This document shows, piece after piece, positions 21,440 through 32,119 of a stretch of DNA of 64,000 nt. Below the pieces are notes generated by a model that ran no database searches, was not told where the DNA came from, and saw nothing but the letters and a program-made list of their open reading frames with translations. Numbering within the stretch: the first letter of the stretch is position 1; each line of letters begins with the position of its first letter. The DNA lies in NCBI GenBank assembly GCA_002102555.1, contig MCFL01000008.1, forward strand, positions 558,001 through 622,000, written 5' to 3'. The stretch comes from Catenaria anguillulae PL171. Its lineage: Eukaryota > Blastocladiomycota > Blastocladiomycetes > Blastocladiales > Catenariaceae. The position numbers were made by a program, and so were the translations under genes.

Positions 21440-23773
21440 TCACGCATCCGGCGCTGTTTCTTGCCACATGCGTGCAAAGTTTCTCACCACGGACGGTTCT
21501 CTCGGCGGCGGCGGCGGCAGCTTCTTGCCCTGCATGGCAGCAATCTCGTCTAGGTCCACCCACTCAATCGCTGCATCCTCCTCGTCCTCCATGGCCTGGC
21601 GGACAGCCTTGTCGGCAGCCATCTCGCTGTCAAACAATCGGCACATGTCCGCCTCCCACTGCTTCCAGTCCCCCGCATCCACCTCTCCGTCATCCTCGTC
21701 CGGACAGTCATCTTGACTCGCCTCTGCCTGAGCCGCCTCACTCTGCTTGACCGACTCGCGCTCGCCCGCAGCCAATCGCTCCCTGACCCCGCGCTCCACC
21801 CTCTCCACAACTTGTCTGCCACTCTCCTTCTTTGACCCGAGCCCTTTCTTGCCCGGGCGATACGCCGTCACGGCCAAAGCCGTCTGCCACCCGCTGACCT
21901 TGCTCGTATCCAATCCACGCCTCAGCTCTGCCTCGCGCACATCTTCCTCGGTCAGCTCATACACAACACGCAACTTGCCGCGCTGGATCTGGCCCTGCAT
22001 CCACCTTGCAAACTCAATGGCTTCGACCTCGTCGCTAATAAAGTACACGGCTGCGCGGCCCACAAACGAAAAGAATGCATGTGGCGGGTAGTAGACCTTG
22101 ACGAGCGACCGTAGGTCGCGCGCTAGGTACAGCAGGTCGGAAGGGGTCACGCTGGGCCGCAGGTTGCGCAACGTCACGTGATAGGGAGCCGGGCCGCTGT
22201 TGGCTGGTCGAAATGGGGTTACGAGTGTGAGCGGGTGGTTGATTTCCGGTGGCGGGACGGGCGGGAGCGTAGGTGGGTTGGAGAGGGATGGGCGCGCGGC
22301 AAGTGGTCGATGTGGGCCGGCGGGGAAGTAGGCTGGTGACGAGCCGGGACGTGGAGTCGAGGTCGGCGGTGAAGTTGCCGTCGGCTGCGTGGCAGGTAGG
22401 GAAGTCAAGAGCGCCGACGGGCGGAGACCGCGAGCACCCAGGCGGGACGTGGCAAGTGACGACTGGTCTGACACGGTGGGATTCGGCGCTGCTGATACAG
22501 ATTGAGACCGGGGAGCCGGCGCTTGTGAGAGGGCACGTGGTTGTGGTGCATCGGCTGTCGAGCCCGACCAGGAGTACGACGAGCTGTGGCGAGATGATGA
22601 AGCTTGGTCGTCTTGTTTAACGAGATCCGCCTGGTTGAACCATATGACTGGGTCTTGATCATTGCCCGCGTCATGGCGATCTGATGTTGGGGAATCCATG
22701 GCCTTGTCGAGAATCGCACGCAACATTTCGGAATCCTCGGTTTGAGTCTCGATCGAGACACAATTGGCTGAGGTGGTTTGAGTTTCCGTGACCTTGCACT
22801 CGACAATTGCGGTCGACACACCCACCGACTGTGTTCTTGAGCCGACCATCACGCCCTGCTCATATGTCTCCACTTTTGTCGCCGGGGCGGATTGATTGCG
22901 CACATCCGACGAGTCGGGTTCCATGACCACGAGCGGTGTTGGTGCTACCGTCATGAGCAAGTCCTTGAACTCGACGGTGCGTTGCAATGCCAAGCTGACG
23001 GCATTAACCACTTGGGCAAATTGCAAGCGGTCAATCTTGGCCGTGGATGGGAGTAGGACGACAACTTGCTGCTGCTGCTGCTGCTGGATTTGTGGCGGCA
23101 AAGGCTGATACGCGTACTGGGTCGAAAATTGCGCCGCCGGCAGAGGAGGATTGGAATACGCGGATCCGAGATGGCTCGAGGGTGCGCTTGGGGCAGATGG
23201 CAGCGGGGATGCGAGGCCGGTGTTGTGGAATGCGTCATATGCTGCCGAACCCGAGAAGCCATGGTGCTCGAGGAGCATGTGATGCTGTGGCGGCGGCGCA
23301 TGCATTTGCACGTGCGATTGAGGAAACCCAGTCATGGATTGCGACATGCCGCCGCCAACCAAGCCGCTGGCCATTGTGTGGCCAAATGGTGTCGGGAATC
23401 CAGGCGGCGACATGAGACCGGCAGGCAACGACGACAGGGATTGATGAGGCGCCTGGACCGAATTGATGGGATTGCCGGGAGACAGCGACAATGCCGACGT
23501 GGACGAAATCAGATCATTCATGATTGGGTGCTGTACGGTTTTCGTCCTCGTCGCAGTCCTTGATGCAAATGGAATCGGGTCGTCGTCCTGGTCGCTGCCC
23601 GCGAGCAACGTGTTGCCGGCAATGAGAGCGTCGGCAGCCGTCTTGATTGGCAGCGGTTGAGAGGGCTGATTGTCGCCGCTGGTTGCGCCAACGGCGCCCG
23701 AGATCAACGGCGCTTCGGACTGGCCCAAGTCGGCGGCGTCAATAGCAGCCTGCGCAGTAGCACCGTTGGACAT
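21440..23773 (-). CDS. Family A member 6: VVVLLP module and RRM-like module in a 777-aa protein
   Basis: Single intact frame starting at ATG 23773 (MSNGATAQAAIDAADLG). The first ~230 residues are low complexity, Pro/Ser/His/Gly-rich, ending in a Gln run (~23090-23060 on the plus strand). The family module follows: 'VVVLLPSTAKIDRLQF' to 'VEFKDLLMTVAPTPLV'. The middle is Ser/Pro-rich and disordered. The RRM-like module is at about residues 520-610: 'YHVTLRNLRPSVTPSDLL', 'RAAVYFISDEVEAIEFARW' and a following 'GKLRVVYELTEEDVRE'. The C-terminus is charged, helical and acidic ('DDCPDEDDGEVDAGDW'). It is the best single reference sequence for the family architecture. Function unknown. Confidence 0.82.
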   Translation of the reverse strand: MSNGATAQAAIDAADLGQSEAPLISGAVGATSGDNQPSQPLPIKTAADALIAGNTLLAGSDQDDDPIPFASRTATRTKTVQHPIMNDLISSTSALSLSPGNPINSVQAPHQSLSSLPAGLMSPPGFPTPFGHTMASGLVGGGMSQSMTGFPQSHVQMHAPPPQHHMLLEHHGFSGSAAYDAFHNTGLASPLPSAPSAPSSHLGSAYSNPPLPAAQFSTQYAYQPLPPQIQQQQQQQVVVLLPSTAKIDRLQFAQVVNAVSLALQRTVEFKDLLMTVAPTPLVVMEPDSSDVRNQSAPATKVETYEQGVMVGSRTQSVGVSTAIVECKVTETQTTSANCVSIETQTEDSEMLRAILDKAMDSPTSDRHDAGNDQDPVIWFNQADLVKQDDQASSSRHSSSYSWSGSTADAPQPRALSQAPAPRSQSVSAAPNPTVSDQSSLATSRLGARGLRPSALLTSLPATQPTATSPPTSTPRPGSSPAYFPAGPHRPLAARPSLSNPPTLPPVPPPEINHPLTLVTPFRPANSGPAPYHVTLRNLRPSVTPSDLLYLARDLRSLVKVYYPPHAFFSFVGRAAVYFISDEVEAIEFARWMQGQIQRGKLRVVYELTEEDVREAELRRGLDTSKVSGWQTALAVTAYRPGKKGLGSKKESGRQVVERVERGVRERLAAGERESVKQSEAAQAEASQDDCPDEDDGEVDAGDWKQWEADMCRLFDSEMAADKAVRQAMEDEEDAAIEWVDLDEIAAMQGKKLPPPPPREPSVVRNFARMWQETAPDA

Positions 23774-24242
23774 CCTTTACCGTGCACTTGCGCAACCACC
23801 GGCGGTCAGGGGCCAAAGGGAATTCGACGGGAACGAGGCGAGTGCTCAGGGTTGGGATGATGGCGTCGGTCGCAGGTCAAATGACAAATTGCAAAAGGCT
23901 TCCAGCCTGAGATCTTCTTGCCTTGCTGCTCTAAATTTTCACATGTTCGACAGTATACCCATACACTGTTTCGCCTCGGCTTCATCATCGATCTCTGGCA
24001 GATCTCCACATGCATGATTGCCATGACCATCATATGTCTCACTAGGTATATCGCTCACGACATCTCACGACATGGGCATTCGACAGGCTACCCTGACCAC
24101 TGCACTGGTATGGCCCACATTTGGTTCGTCTCTCGGCAAACGGAAAAATAAATGTAGGTAATGTATACAGGACATCCGTTTCGAACCCCTTCATGATTGT
24201 ACCTACTCCTGAGACCTGAATGCGTCGAAACAGAACTCCATC
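23774..24242. other. Intergenic region upstream of family A member 6
   Basis: A/T-richer than the flanking genes. No protein-like frame on either strand and no repeat. Holds the 3' end of the family B copy on one side and the promoter of the 777-aa gene on the other. Confidence 0.45.
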
Positions 24243-25109
24243 TCATTTCAGCGCGAAATTCTCGGCTAGCCATTCCGCAAACGGGTACTTTGCCGTAATC
24301 CCCAGCCGATCCGCTTCCCTCTTCCTTTGCGAAAACCACGCCTTGGACGACCTGCGCACTCGGTCTTCAACTGTACATTCGCGGAAATCGTAAACGTCCA
24401 CGAATCGGTGGGCAAACACCTCGCTGGCTGTCCGAGTGAACGCCGTGCACATGCCATTGCTGCCGCCGTACGTCATCAACTGCGCAGTGGGAACCTCGAG
24501 CCGGTACAGCTTGCGGACCTGGCCGCCAACAAACTCGCGCATGAGCGTGTAGTATGCGGCCCACTGGCAGTTTGGATCCGTCGTAAACGAAATGAACGAG
24601 GATCGGGTATTGTTGGCCCACCCCATGCGAATATGTTACTCGAGCGCAGCCATGGACATGGTACCGCCACCAGAGCATGCACGCATGCGGTACTTGACTT
24701 GATGGTCCGTCAAGGACCTGTGTGGCTCCAAACGGTCCCAGTTTTCGCCAACAATGGCCGCGCGGTACACGGACATCGTGGATGTATTGTCGGTCTTGTC
24801 AATATGCGTGGTCGCTAATTGGTCAGCGAGAAGGTCGACCGGGTCGTCATCGGATTCGCCCCAGTAATTGTCGTCACATCCTCCGTCGCTTTCCTCGTCG
24901 TAGTACAGGTCGTTGCACTCGTCATCGTAGCCCCAATGATCACTGTAATCATGATCCGCAACGTCCCAGTCGTCACGACAAAGGCCCACGTCCCAGCTAC
25001 CGTCGTCGTCGCTGTCGCCGCTATACATGACGTGCGCACAGCGTTGAGTTAGTGTAACGAGGCGGTCAAAGCGGAAGGGTGAGTACGCATACTCAATGCT
25101 GGCTGACAT
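24243..25109 (-). CDS. Family B member 3 (short subtype), interrupted by an in-frame TAA
   Basis: ATG 25109 (MSASIE), then a good intron (GTATGC ... CTAAC branch-like ... TATAG, ~25029-25092). The next exon encodes a D/Y/G/S-rich acidic segment ('DDECNDLYYDEESDGG') and the domain start 'MSVYRAAIVGENWDRLEP'. An in-frame TAA (~24631) falls where sister copies have D or N in 'DLDDHIQMGW' / 'DLDNHIGMGW'; the frame resumes directly with 'HIRMGWANNTRSSFISF', then 'WAAYYTLMREFVGG', 'ASEVFAHRFVDV' and 'YPFAEWLAENFALK'. Everything else is collinear and intact, so this is either a very young loss or one base error. Function as for the family: unknown, possibly ADP-ribosyltransferase-like fold. Confidence 0.65.
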
Positions 25110-25336
25110 GATGAAGCGTTTCTAGGGAAACTGTTGGCGAAATGAAGGCGGAATACGGTGATGTTGGATTACAAACATGGCTCGCGAGTGACTGGCAAGA
25201 TTTCTGAAAAGACAGTAAATGTATTTGACCGTTTCGGAAAATTCAGCATCCGCACCACGCACACCAATACTAGCATCAGCATCTTTCGGATTTCGGACAT
25301 CTTGTGGACATTTTGTTGCGTCCGACCGAACAAAAA

Positions 25337-26654
25337 TCAATCGCAAGCAGGCCGATGTGCTTGGAGATCGGAGTCATTGGAATCTGTATAAGCTAGCCGA
25401 GAAGACGCTGGTTCGATGATTGAGTCCGTTAACCAATGCGACTCTGCTGCGCTCTTTGCCTGTCCAGTCCCCCCACCGCCAACATTTTCAACGGCCGTCG
25501 ACGAGACAACAGATGTTTCAATTCCAGGAGTGCTCTGCGTAGTTTTGCGTGATTGAATAAGCGCGCGGGAAAGCGGAATGGAGCGTGTGTAGAAGACATA
25601 TGTCTCGAGCTTTTGGGAGTAAATCAAAGGTATTAGGGCCAAAAGGGACATACTCAGGTTGGACAATGGCAAGGCGAAACGAACCGAAGGCGTGAATCGA
25701 GCTAAAGTAAAGCTGACCGAGCGGAGTGTGACCCATAGCAGTTGCTTGCTGCGCAAGAGTGGAACCGATATCATGACGGCCATGTGGACGAGCTTGATAC
25801 AAATAGCAAACATGTACAAGTAAACTGGTGGCTTCCTGACGTAAGACGGGCAAGCAAATCAGATATGTGCACAGCGATCTCCACAGTGAGCAAGGAAGTG
25901 CTTGACTGGTGTCGTGCCGTTTCTGTTTCTGGTTTGTTCGCGAACTGACAATGTGGAAAAATGCGATATCCGAGCCAATGTTTAGGCCCAGTGAGATGAA
26001 GGAGGCAACAAACGATGTCACATTCTCATCCCGCTGAAGGTCAAGTAATACCGGATCTGTGATGGGCGGTGGTGGGTAGCTAGAGTACGCATTGTTCTCC
26101 GCCATGCGTACAACGGTTCCGAAGACGATTGAGCTCGACATGGCTATGGCGAGGATGCCGGCCGCAATCCCAATAGCTACTTTCCCCAGAGTGTCACGGA
26201 CTATTCGCGAAAGCCGCCAAAACCGCAAGCTTGAGAGTAACACGATTGCTGTAGGCGGGCGACATGGGTCACTAGAGAATAGTCTAACTGTGCAACAACA
26301 GCTGCGCACCAATTTGCACAAACAGGTCACCTGTGAGAGTGCTGAGAGGGGTCCAAATCGCCAGCCTGGTCGCGGCCATACGATTTTTGGCGTGTCAGAG
26401 GACATGACGAGCCGCCTCGAGGCGATTGCAACATACGGCACCAGTTGTGAAGTGAAAAATGCGAGCTCCGTGATTGACGATCCCATGAGTAATGTGATGC
26501 CAATCGCAGAGCACAGCCAGAACCCTTGAATGCGTCGAATGTTTTTCCGATTCCCGAGCACTGATCGCATTGAACGGCCGCTCAGGTAGAGGGCAAACAG
26601 ATGCAAAACGGTTCCCAAGGCACCAAGAACGATTGCGAGCGTGTCCATGGTCAT
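25337..26654 (-). CDS. Multi-pass membrane protein A of a three-gene cluster (about 7 TM)
   Basis: ATG 26654 (MTMDTLAIVLGALG). Hydrophobic segments in order: 'LAIVLGALGTVLHLFALYL', 'GFWLCSAIGITLLMGSS', a segment starting 'TAIVLLSSLRFWRL', 'KVAIGIAAGILAIAMSSSI', 'SFVASFISLGLNIGSDIAF', then after a splice 'AICIKLVHMAVMISV' and a last segment before the signature 'ETYVFYTRSIPLSRALIQS'. At least three introns are needed; one runs from GTTCGT (~25695) to AAAAG (~25607), restoring 'TPS-LETYVFYTR'. The C-terminal ~80 residues are Ser/Thr-rich and cytoplasm-like. Two paralogues follow on the same strand. Seven hydrophobic segments and a polar tail resemble a receptor-type layout, but no known GPCR motif is visible. 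Confidence 0.65.
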
Positions 26655-26925
26655 GTCCTGCTTTCTGAAGTTGCACGACGGTACATTTGCTTGAGCTGGC
26701 AACGAAATTATGTCATTTTCATGGACCCACCTCTTTGGCTTTCACTGCCGTCGCATTGGCCGAGGCAGATGGTCAGAGGCAGAGATGCGGACAGGACAGC
26801 GACGAGAAAGACCTTCGCGTCCGATCGGCAGCCTTTCCGCATCTGCCGATCCTGTGGTGATCAGACTCTGGATATACTAAGCTTTGCAAACTGCTCAGTG
26901 TCGTCTCCACCGACCCGCTCGCACC

Positions 26926-28573
26926 ATGAATAAACTCTATGAGGGAAACACCATGACGTTGACTCAAGATGCTGCGCCTGCCCTGGGATCACTGCCGCCG
27001 CCATCCGGCCCAACCAACTCAAGCGGGCAGCAACGACCCAACAACGCAGTTTTGATCAACAAGGCCAAGCTACCACTGTATGACCGCCGCAAAGAAGCAA
27101 TTGTGGTATGAATATGCCACGTTTCACGATCATTTCGTACATGAGCGGAGTGCTGAGTGCTGACACGGGTGTTTTCGTGTTCGCCGAATCGTGCCATATT
27201 TTTTTGCAGCCGCAACTCGTCCAACAAGTGAGTTTCAACGATGCAGCAAACGAGCTGGAGTCATGTCTTGTCAAGTTTTATGATCTCGGCCCAAAGTGGG
27301 ATGCGCCCATGCACCCACACATCTTGCGTCAGTTTGGCTACGAGGATCTCTTGCTTCAGTTCTGCGCCGTCAACCGTATGCCCGCAATCGCTCCTTTTCC
27401 CTGGAGGCTGTCGGCTCCATGCATGACTACTAACCTGGAGCTTGTTTTTCGCACATATCGTAGCCGGCCCAACTGCGGACTTGATTCTCCCGACCCTCAA
27501 ACCGTCTGACCTCGTCCCGCACACATACGAATCCTTTGCCAACGAGCTGGCACAAGAACGCAACAATCTCGTGACCCTCGATGCCAAACCCACCGACCCA
27601 TTTCCTCCCCGGTGCCTCACCTATGTGACCGACTTTTTGTACGCCGCGGACGTGTCGCCACCCGATCCGGCGTTTTTGCTTGGCTGCAGCTGCACCAACG
27701 AAGACCCCGCTGCGCCAGCGTGCGGGACGCCCAACTCGGGATGCTCGTGCGCCGAGCGTGTGACGCACGACCAGCCAACGTCAACATACAAGCCCGGGCC
27801 AAAGAGCCGCGCAAAGGGCCGGAAACGCCCGCCGGCGGCATTGCATTCGGGTCACTATAACGAAGAGCGCCGGTTGATTGCTGCCAAGCGTGGCGACCGG
27901 CGCACCGTGGGCGTGGCCGAGTGTGCCGCTCAGTGCATGTGCCCACCACAGTGTACAAATCGCGTCGTGCAGCATGGCGTCCAGGTGCGCATGGTGGTGC
28001 GGTATGACAAGTACAAGGGGTGGGCGGCCATCGCAGACCAGGACGTGATCGCGGGCACGTTTGTGGCTCAGTACTTGGGCGAGGTGGTGACGGTGGACGA
28101 GGCGCATGCGAGGACGCTGACGTATAATCGGTTGGGTTACTCTACGTACTTGTACGACATGGATTTCTGGGCAAACGAGATGGAGGACATGGGGCTGCCC
28201 GGCATCAAGTTTGCGATTGATGCGCAGTTCAAGGGCAATGTGGCCAGGTTCTTTAACCATTCGTGCGTTTCTCTCAAATCCTTCATTCTTTGTCTTTGTA
28301 TTCTGTGATGTCAACTGACAGCCGGAGCCGGATGCGCATAGATGCGATGCAAATCTGCTTGCGGCCGCCGTTCTCTACGACGCCGCCGAGCCGCACCACC
28401 ATCGCCTGGCCTTTTTCGCCCGCCGCGACATCAAGCGAGGCGAGGAGCTTTGTTTTGATTACCAGGGTGGGCGAGAGGAAACCGGCGACGACGCTGGATC
28501 CTTGCCCGAGTTTGAAAGGTTGCGGTTCGAGTGTCATTGTGGGAGTGCCAATTGCCGCAAGGTCATTTTTTGA
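26926..28573 (+). CDS. SUV39/Clr4-type histone H3K9 methyltransferase (pre-SET, SET, post-SET)
   Basis: Four exons (26926-27105, 27210-27375, 27464-28262, 28342-28573) sum to 1377 nt, a 458-aa protein. The pre-SET cysteine cluster is at ~residues 185-285 ('LGCSCTNED', 'GCSCAER', 'ECAAQCMCPPQCTNR'). The SET domain runs from 'GWAAIADQDVIAGTFVAQY' through 'GEVVTVDEAH'; 'VARFFNHS' joins across the last intron to 'CDANLL' to give the NHSC motif, then 'RDIKRGEELCFDYQG' (catalytic Tyr region). The post-SET zinc motif 'CHCGSANCRK' ends the protein, all as expected for SUV39-class enzymes that methylate H3K9 in heterochromatin. No chromodomain is seen in the first ~150 residues, unlike fission-yeast Clr4. 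Divergent from membrane gene A over 271 nt. Confidence 0.9.
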
Positions 28574-28686
28574 AGGGAGTGCACAAGTTTGGATCCTTCC
28601 ATGTTCTTTCGGTGATTCAAAACTGTGTTTCTATCGACAAACATACTATTTACGCTCTGACGCGGTCGGTTGTGCCTCTCGCATTC

Positions 28687-29875
28687 TCATGGCTCTTCGG
28701 GCTCAAACCATAGCTCATGCTGTGCGCGACCAATTGGCGCTCGTGCCGCGTCAACGGATGCGTCGGCGGCAGACGTGGATGAAACCGTCGCTGACACGTC
28801 ATGAAGCGGGGTGCCCACTTGCGACGGCGGCGACCCACCCGTATCCATTGTGGTGGTGACTAGAATGGTTTGGTTGATGGTCTGATCCACGGCTTCCGAG
28901 CTTGCAGCTAGTTTGCGCGACTGCAACAGGTTTCGTGACGTGGGAATGGTCCGAGTGAAAAATACATAGGTTTCCACGGTTGGCGAGAACCTTGACAATG
29001 TAATGGCCATGGATCGCACGGGCAAGTTGAGCGGACCGCCTGTAATCACCTGAGCCCATGTCATTAGGACAAGATAAACCACCTTGGCGGCAATGGCCAC
29101 CGCGTACGCCGCCACGCCCGGCAAGCCTTTGCCTTGTGCTCGAGGTGTTGATTGCAAGCGCAGCCTAGACTTGATAATGGTGAAAAACACCACATCGGTT
29201 CCAATGTTGACTGACATGGCTAGAAATGCAGACACGAAAGCGACAAGACTCTCTTGCTTGCGGATGTTGTCCAGCCAAAGCGGCCGGCCGATCGCGTTTG
29301 GGTACGCCTGGAAGTAGGCGGATTCTTTGAGGCGAAAATCGATGCCCATGGCTAGGGACGTGATCATGGGAACGAATACAAGGAGCAAACATGGAATGAG
29401 AAACTTGCGTTTGGGTGGGTCGAGGATGAGTGAGAGCCGGGCAAACCGTATGGAAACGAGGAGGATGATTCCTGCTCCGGCAGTGGAAGTGAAGGCAGGT
29501 GTCAGCTGCACTACTGGTTGATCATGTTTTAACGTGCGATTTTAATTGAGTGAAAGTACCGAGTCGCACAGCAATATCCCCGGACATGGTGTGTAACGAA
29601 GCCCAACGAAACAACCTGACAATCGTCATGTGAGTCTTTGACTTGGAACAATAACAGCACACAACATACGAGAGCAAGCTCACCACAAAGAAGGTCATCT
29701 CAATGCCCGAAGCAGCCGCAAAGCACGCTATGCTGAATCCAGAGCACCACCAGAACAACCAAGTGTGCCGCTTCTTGGCACGAACAACCTCTCTCAAACA
29801 TTCCGCGTTCAGGCCAAGTCCTGCCGTGTGCATGAGAATGCCTATCACATAGGTGCTTACACGAATGGGATCCAT
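28687..29875 (-). CDS. Multi-pass membrane protein B of the three-gene cluster
   Basis: ATG 29875 (MDPIRVSTYVIGILMH). First segments 'VIGILMHTAGLGL' and 'WLFWWCSGFSIACFAAASG'; a likely intron (GTATGT ... GTCAG, ~29672-29620) and another (GTACTT ... CCAGTAG, ~29570-29520) precede the long exon. That exon holds 'AGAGIILLVSIRFARLSLI', 'FLIPCLLLVFVPMITSLAM', 'AFVSAFLAMSVNIGTDVVF', 'AYAVAIAAKVVYLVLMTW' and the family signature 'PTVETYVFFTRTIPTSR' + 'NLLQSRK'. A Ser/Thr/Ala-rich tail with no hydrophobic segment ends at 28687. Converges with the methyltransferase gene, 113 nt apart. Family unknown; receptor-like topology is inferred only. Confidence 0.7.
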
Positions 29876-30060
29876 TGCATTGAGTATGTTAGTTGACCAG
29901 GTTGCCAGATTGAGTCGGTATAGCAAAATGGCACCAAAATTGTCGAATGATTCGAGCGGACGTGCATCATCATCACGGCGGCCAACAATGCGAACAAGGT
30001 TTCAATTGACCCGTTCTTGTGATGACTCTCAAGGCACGCTGCAAACTACATTAATGCTTT

Positions 30061-31555
30061 CTATTTATACTGACCAACGGCGAGTGCACTGCTGGAGCCC
30101 GCTACGAGTGCCGTCCCACCCACCCTTCCACTTCCCAACCCGGCAACTCCAATACCCACCATCGGTACATGAGGATGATGATCCAAGTGCCGATTGGACT
30201 CTGCTCTGGTACGTACACTCACAACGGCCTCCGCATTGGACTCGAACCTGGGCCGCATGATGGAATGTGCGGCCTCTGTGTCTGCGCTCGATTTCGACCC
30301 ATTTACGTCGTCCTCGTCTAAGCCCACAATCGAGGATGTCATTCGGCGGGATTGGAGAAGCCGGCGAGACCGGGGAATGGTGACGGTGAAGAAGACGTAG
30401 GCTTCAATCTGGATCATGTGGAAGAGAGGATCAGCCAGTCGGTTAGTTTGGCAATTGAATGTCTGATGCACACAGGGGGGGTGGGGGTCGCATACTGTAG
30501 GAGCAAAGCGAGCAAATGTGATTGTGAACGATTTGATGACGACGACAATGTTGAGTTGGCCCAGGAGAAAGCTGATAAGGTAGATGAAGTTGACCAGAAT
30601 GGCAGCCGCGTATGGCTTGAATGGGACCTTTCTATGACGTGACATTTTGCGACAATTAGGGGATGAAAATGGCCAGGTGTTTGAGTACGTGGCAAACCGG
30701 GAGGGAGAAAACATGATTCCGCGCATACCGCTTTTGCCGTGTACGAGTGGTGATGATTCTGCTCATTTATGAAGAATCAGTGCGATGAATGTCACACCAG
30801 TATGTTCTTTGATTGCATGGTTGCATACCGAAAGAAGAAGACATCTGCGCCAATGCTGAGTGACAATGCAATCAATGCGCTCACGAGCGCCGTGGTACTT
30901 TCCTGGCCGCGCAACATGATCAAGTATGGGCTTCGCCAGCTGCCGTTTGGGTTGACGATGAAGTTTGCGTATTCTTGGGATCGGACCATGATGCCTAGGA
31001 TGAGCGTGGCCGTCATGGGCAGAATGACGAGGGCGCCAAACACTGCCATAAGGCATTTTCCCCACTTGGAAAGGAGAAGAGAAAGGCGCCAAAAGCGCAA
31101 GATGGCGAGCACAATGATCGCTGCAAATTTATCGAGAATGGGAATTGTGAATGGTGCTTCTTATGCGGCCAATTAATTTGATGCCTGTTGTCACATACCT
31201 AATCGAGCAAGGACGTCGCCTTGCATGCTGAGGAGGGGAGACCATGGCCATATGCTATCCAATTCACAGTTTACAGTTCAACCCAAGTTCAACTGATGGC
31301 AATGTATGGGTGGCGATTGAAGGAAAGGATGCGAGCAATTTACCTTGGCCAAAACCGATTTGCCATGAACGCCAATTCTGTCAATGAGCTAGCAACCAAC
31401 AGCGCCACGGCTACCGTGGATAGAATCCAAAACACCAAGCTCGCTCGTCGTTTTGTTCCCCATATAACGTGGAGGGACTTGGCATTCAACCCCAGACTCA
31501 GGCAATGCAGGACCGATCCAAAGATGGACAGGCCCTGTCGAATCGCTGCGTCCAT
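30061..31555 (-). CDS. Multi-pass membrane protein C of the three-gene cluster
   Basis: ATG 31555 (MDAAIRQGLSIFGSVLH). Exon 1 reads 'SLGLNAKSLHVIWGTKRR' and 'VFWILSTVAVALLVASS', collinear with proteins A and B ('GLGLNAECLREVVRAKKR' in B). A middle exon at ~31112-30800 has 'ILRFWRLSLLLSKWGKCL', 'AVFGALVILPMTATLILG' and 'ALVSALIALSLSIGADVFF'. The last part at ~30660-30061 has 'YAAAILVNFIYLISFLLG', 'SFTITFARFAPTV' and, after an intron containing a G-run, 'EAYVFFTVTIPRSRRLLQ'. A strong GTGAGT site near 30215 suggests that the extreme C-terminus differs from the simple read-through. Same-strand tandem arrangement with A and B points to local duplication. Confidence 0.65.
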
Positions 31556-32119
31556 GGTGAGAAGGTGGCATGTGCACGACTAGAGGTATTGCATGGGGTC
31601 TCTGCTCGATGAGGGGGCTACCAACGACCTGCTTGTGCGCGCAGACGAATGAGGCAAAACGGGGCTCTTCCCATCATATCGCGTGAAGTGCGAACACTTG
31701 CAATCAAAGTTGACCGCTGCCCCAAGCCGAAGCAGGTGGACCCCATGTTACCCACGGCTCGTGGCTGTAATCATTCTTTCTGTGTTTCTTGATCGTCTCT
31801 ATTGTTTTCGACTTGGCTTGGGTGCTTCAAGTGTATGTGTGCCTACAGACGATTTGACGATTTCAACGCGTCGCGTCCCCGTCCCCGTCCATGTCCATGA
31901 CATGAAAAGGGCCGCCGATCTGATCAATGGACAAACGAATGCGATCGAAAATTCTCCAAACGGCCAAACAAATGAAAAGAAATCATCAGTGTTTACGTCG
32001 GAACATATCTTTGTCTCGCACAGCCAAAAATTTTCAATTTCTTGTCTCTTTGTAGTCTCTTTGCAGTCTTCTACCCACTTCCGTCATTGACCGCTAACCG
32101 TGGACAAGAAGAAACCAAG
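31556..32119. other. Divergent intergenic region, membrane gene C / family A member 7
   Basis: No protein-like frame. T/C-rich leader sequence precedes ATG 32120 and an A/T-richer core lies near 31920-32040. It must contain promoters for both divergent genes. Confidence 0.45.

Noticed and set aside
24176-24200. TTCGAACC-like string suggesting a tRNA T-arm
   Set aside because: No matching acceptor, D-arm or anticodon stem could be built around it.
18722-25109. Possible reassignment of TAA/TAG to glutamine, because a TAG precedes HPNVV in the kinase and a TAA sits inside a family B copy
   Set aside because: Many intact genes in the window end with TAA or TAG at the expected place (for example 11542, 14443, 21272, 34372, 40544, 45910), so both are ordinary stops.
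30473-30490. G-run (GGGGGGGTGGGGG) considered as a G-quadruplex regulator
   Set aside because: It lies within a likely intron of membrane gene C, is short and isolated, and lacks four separate G-tracts.
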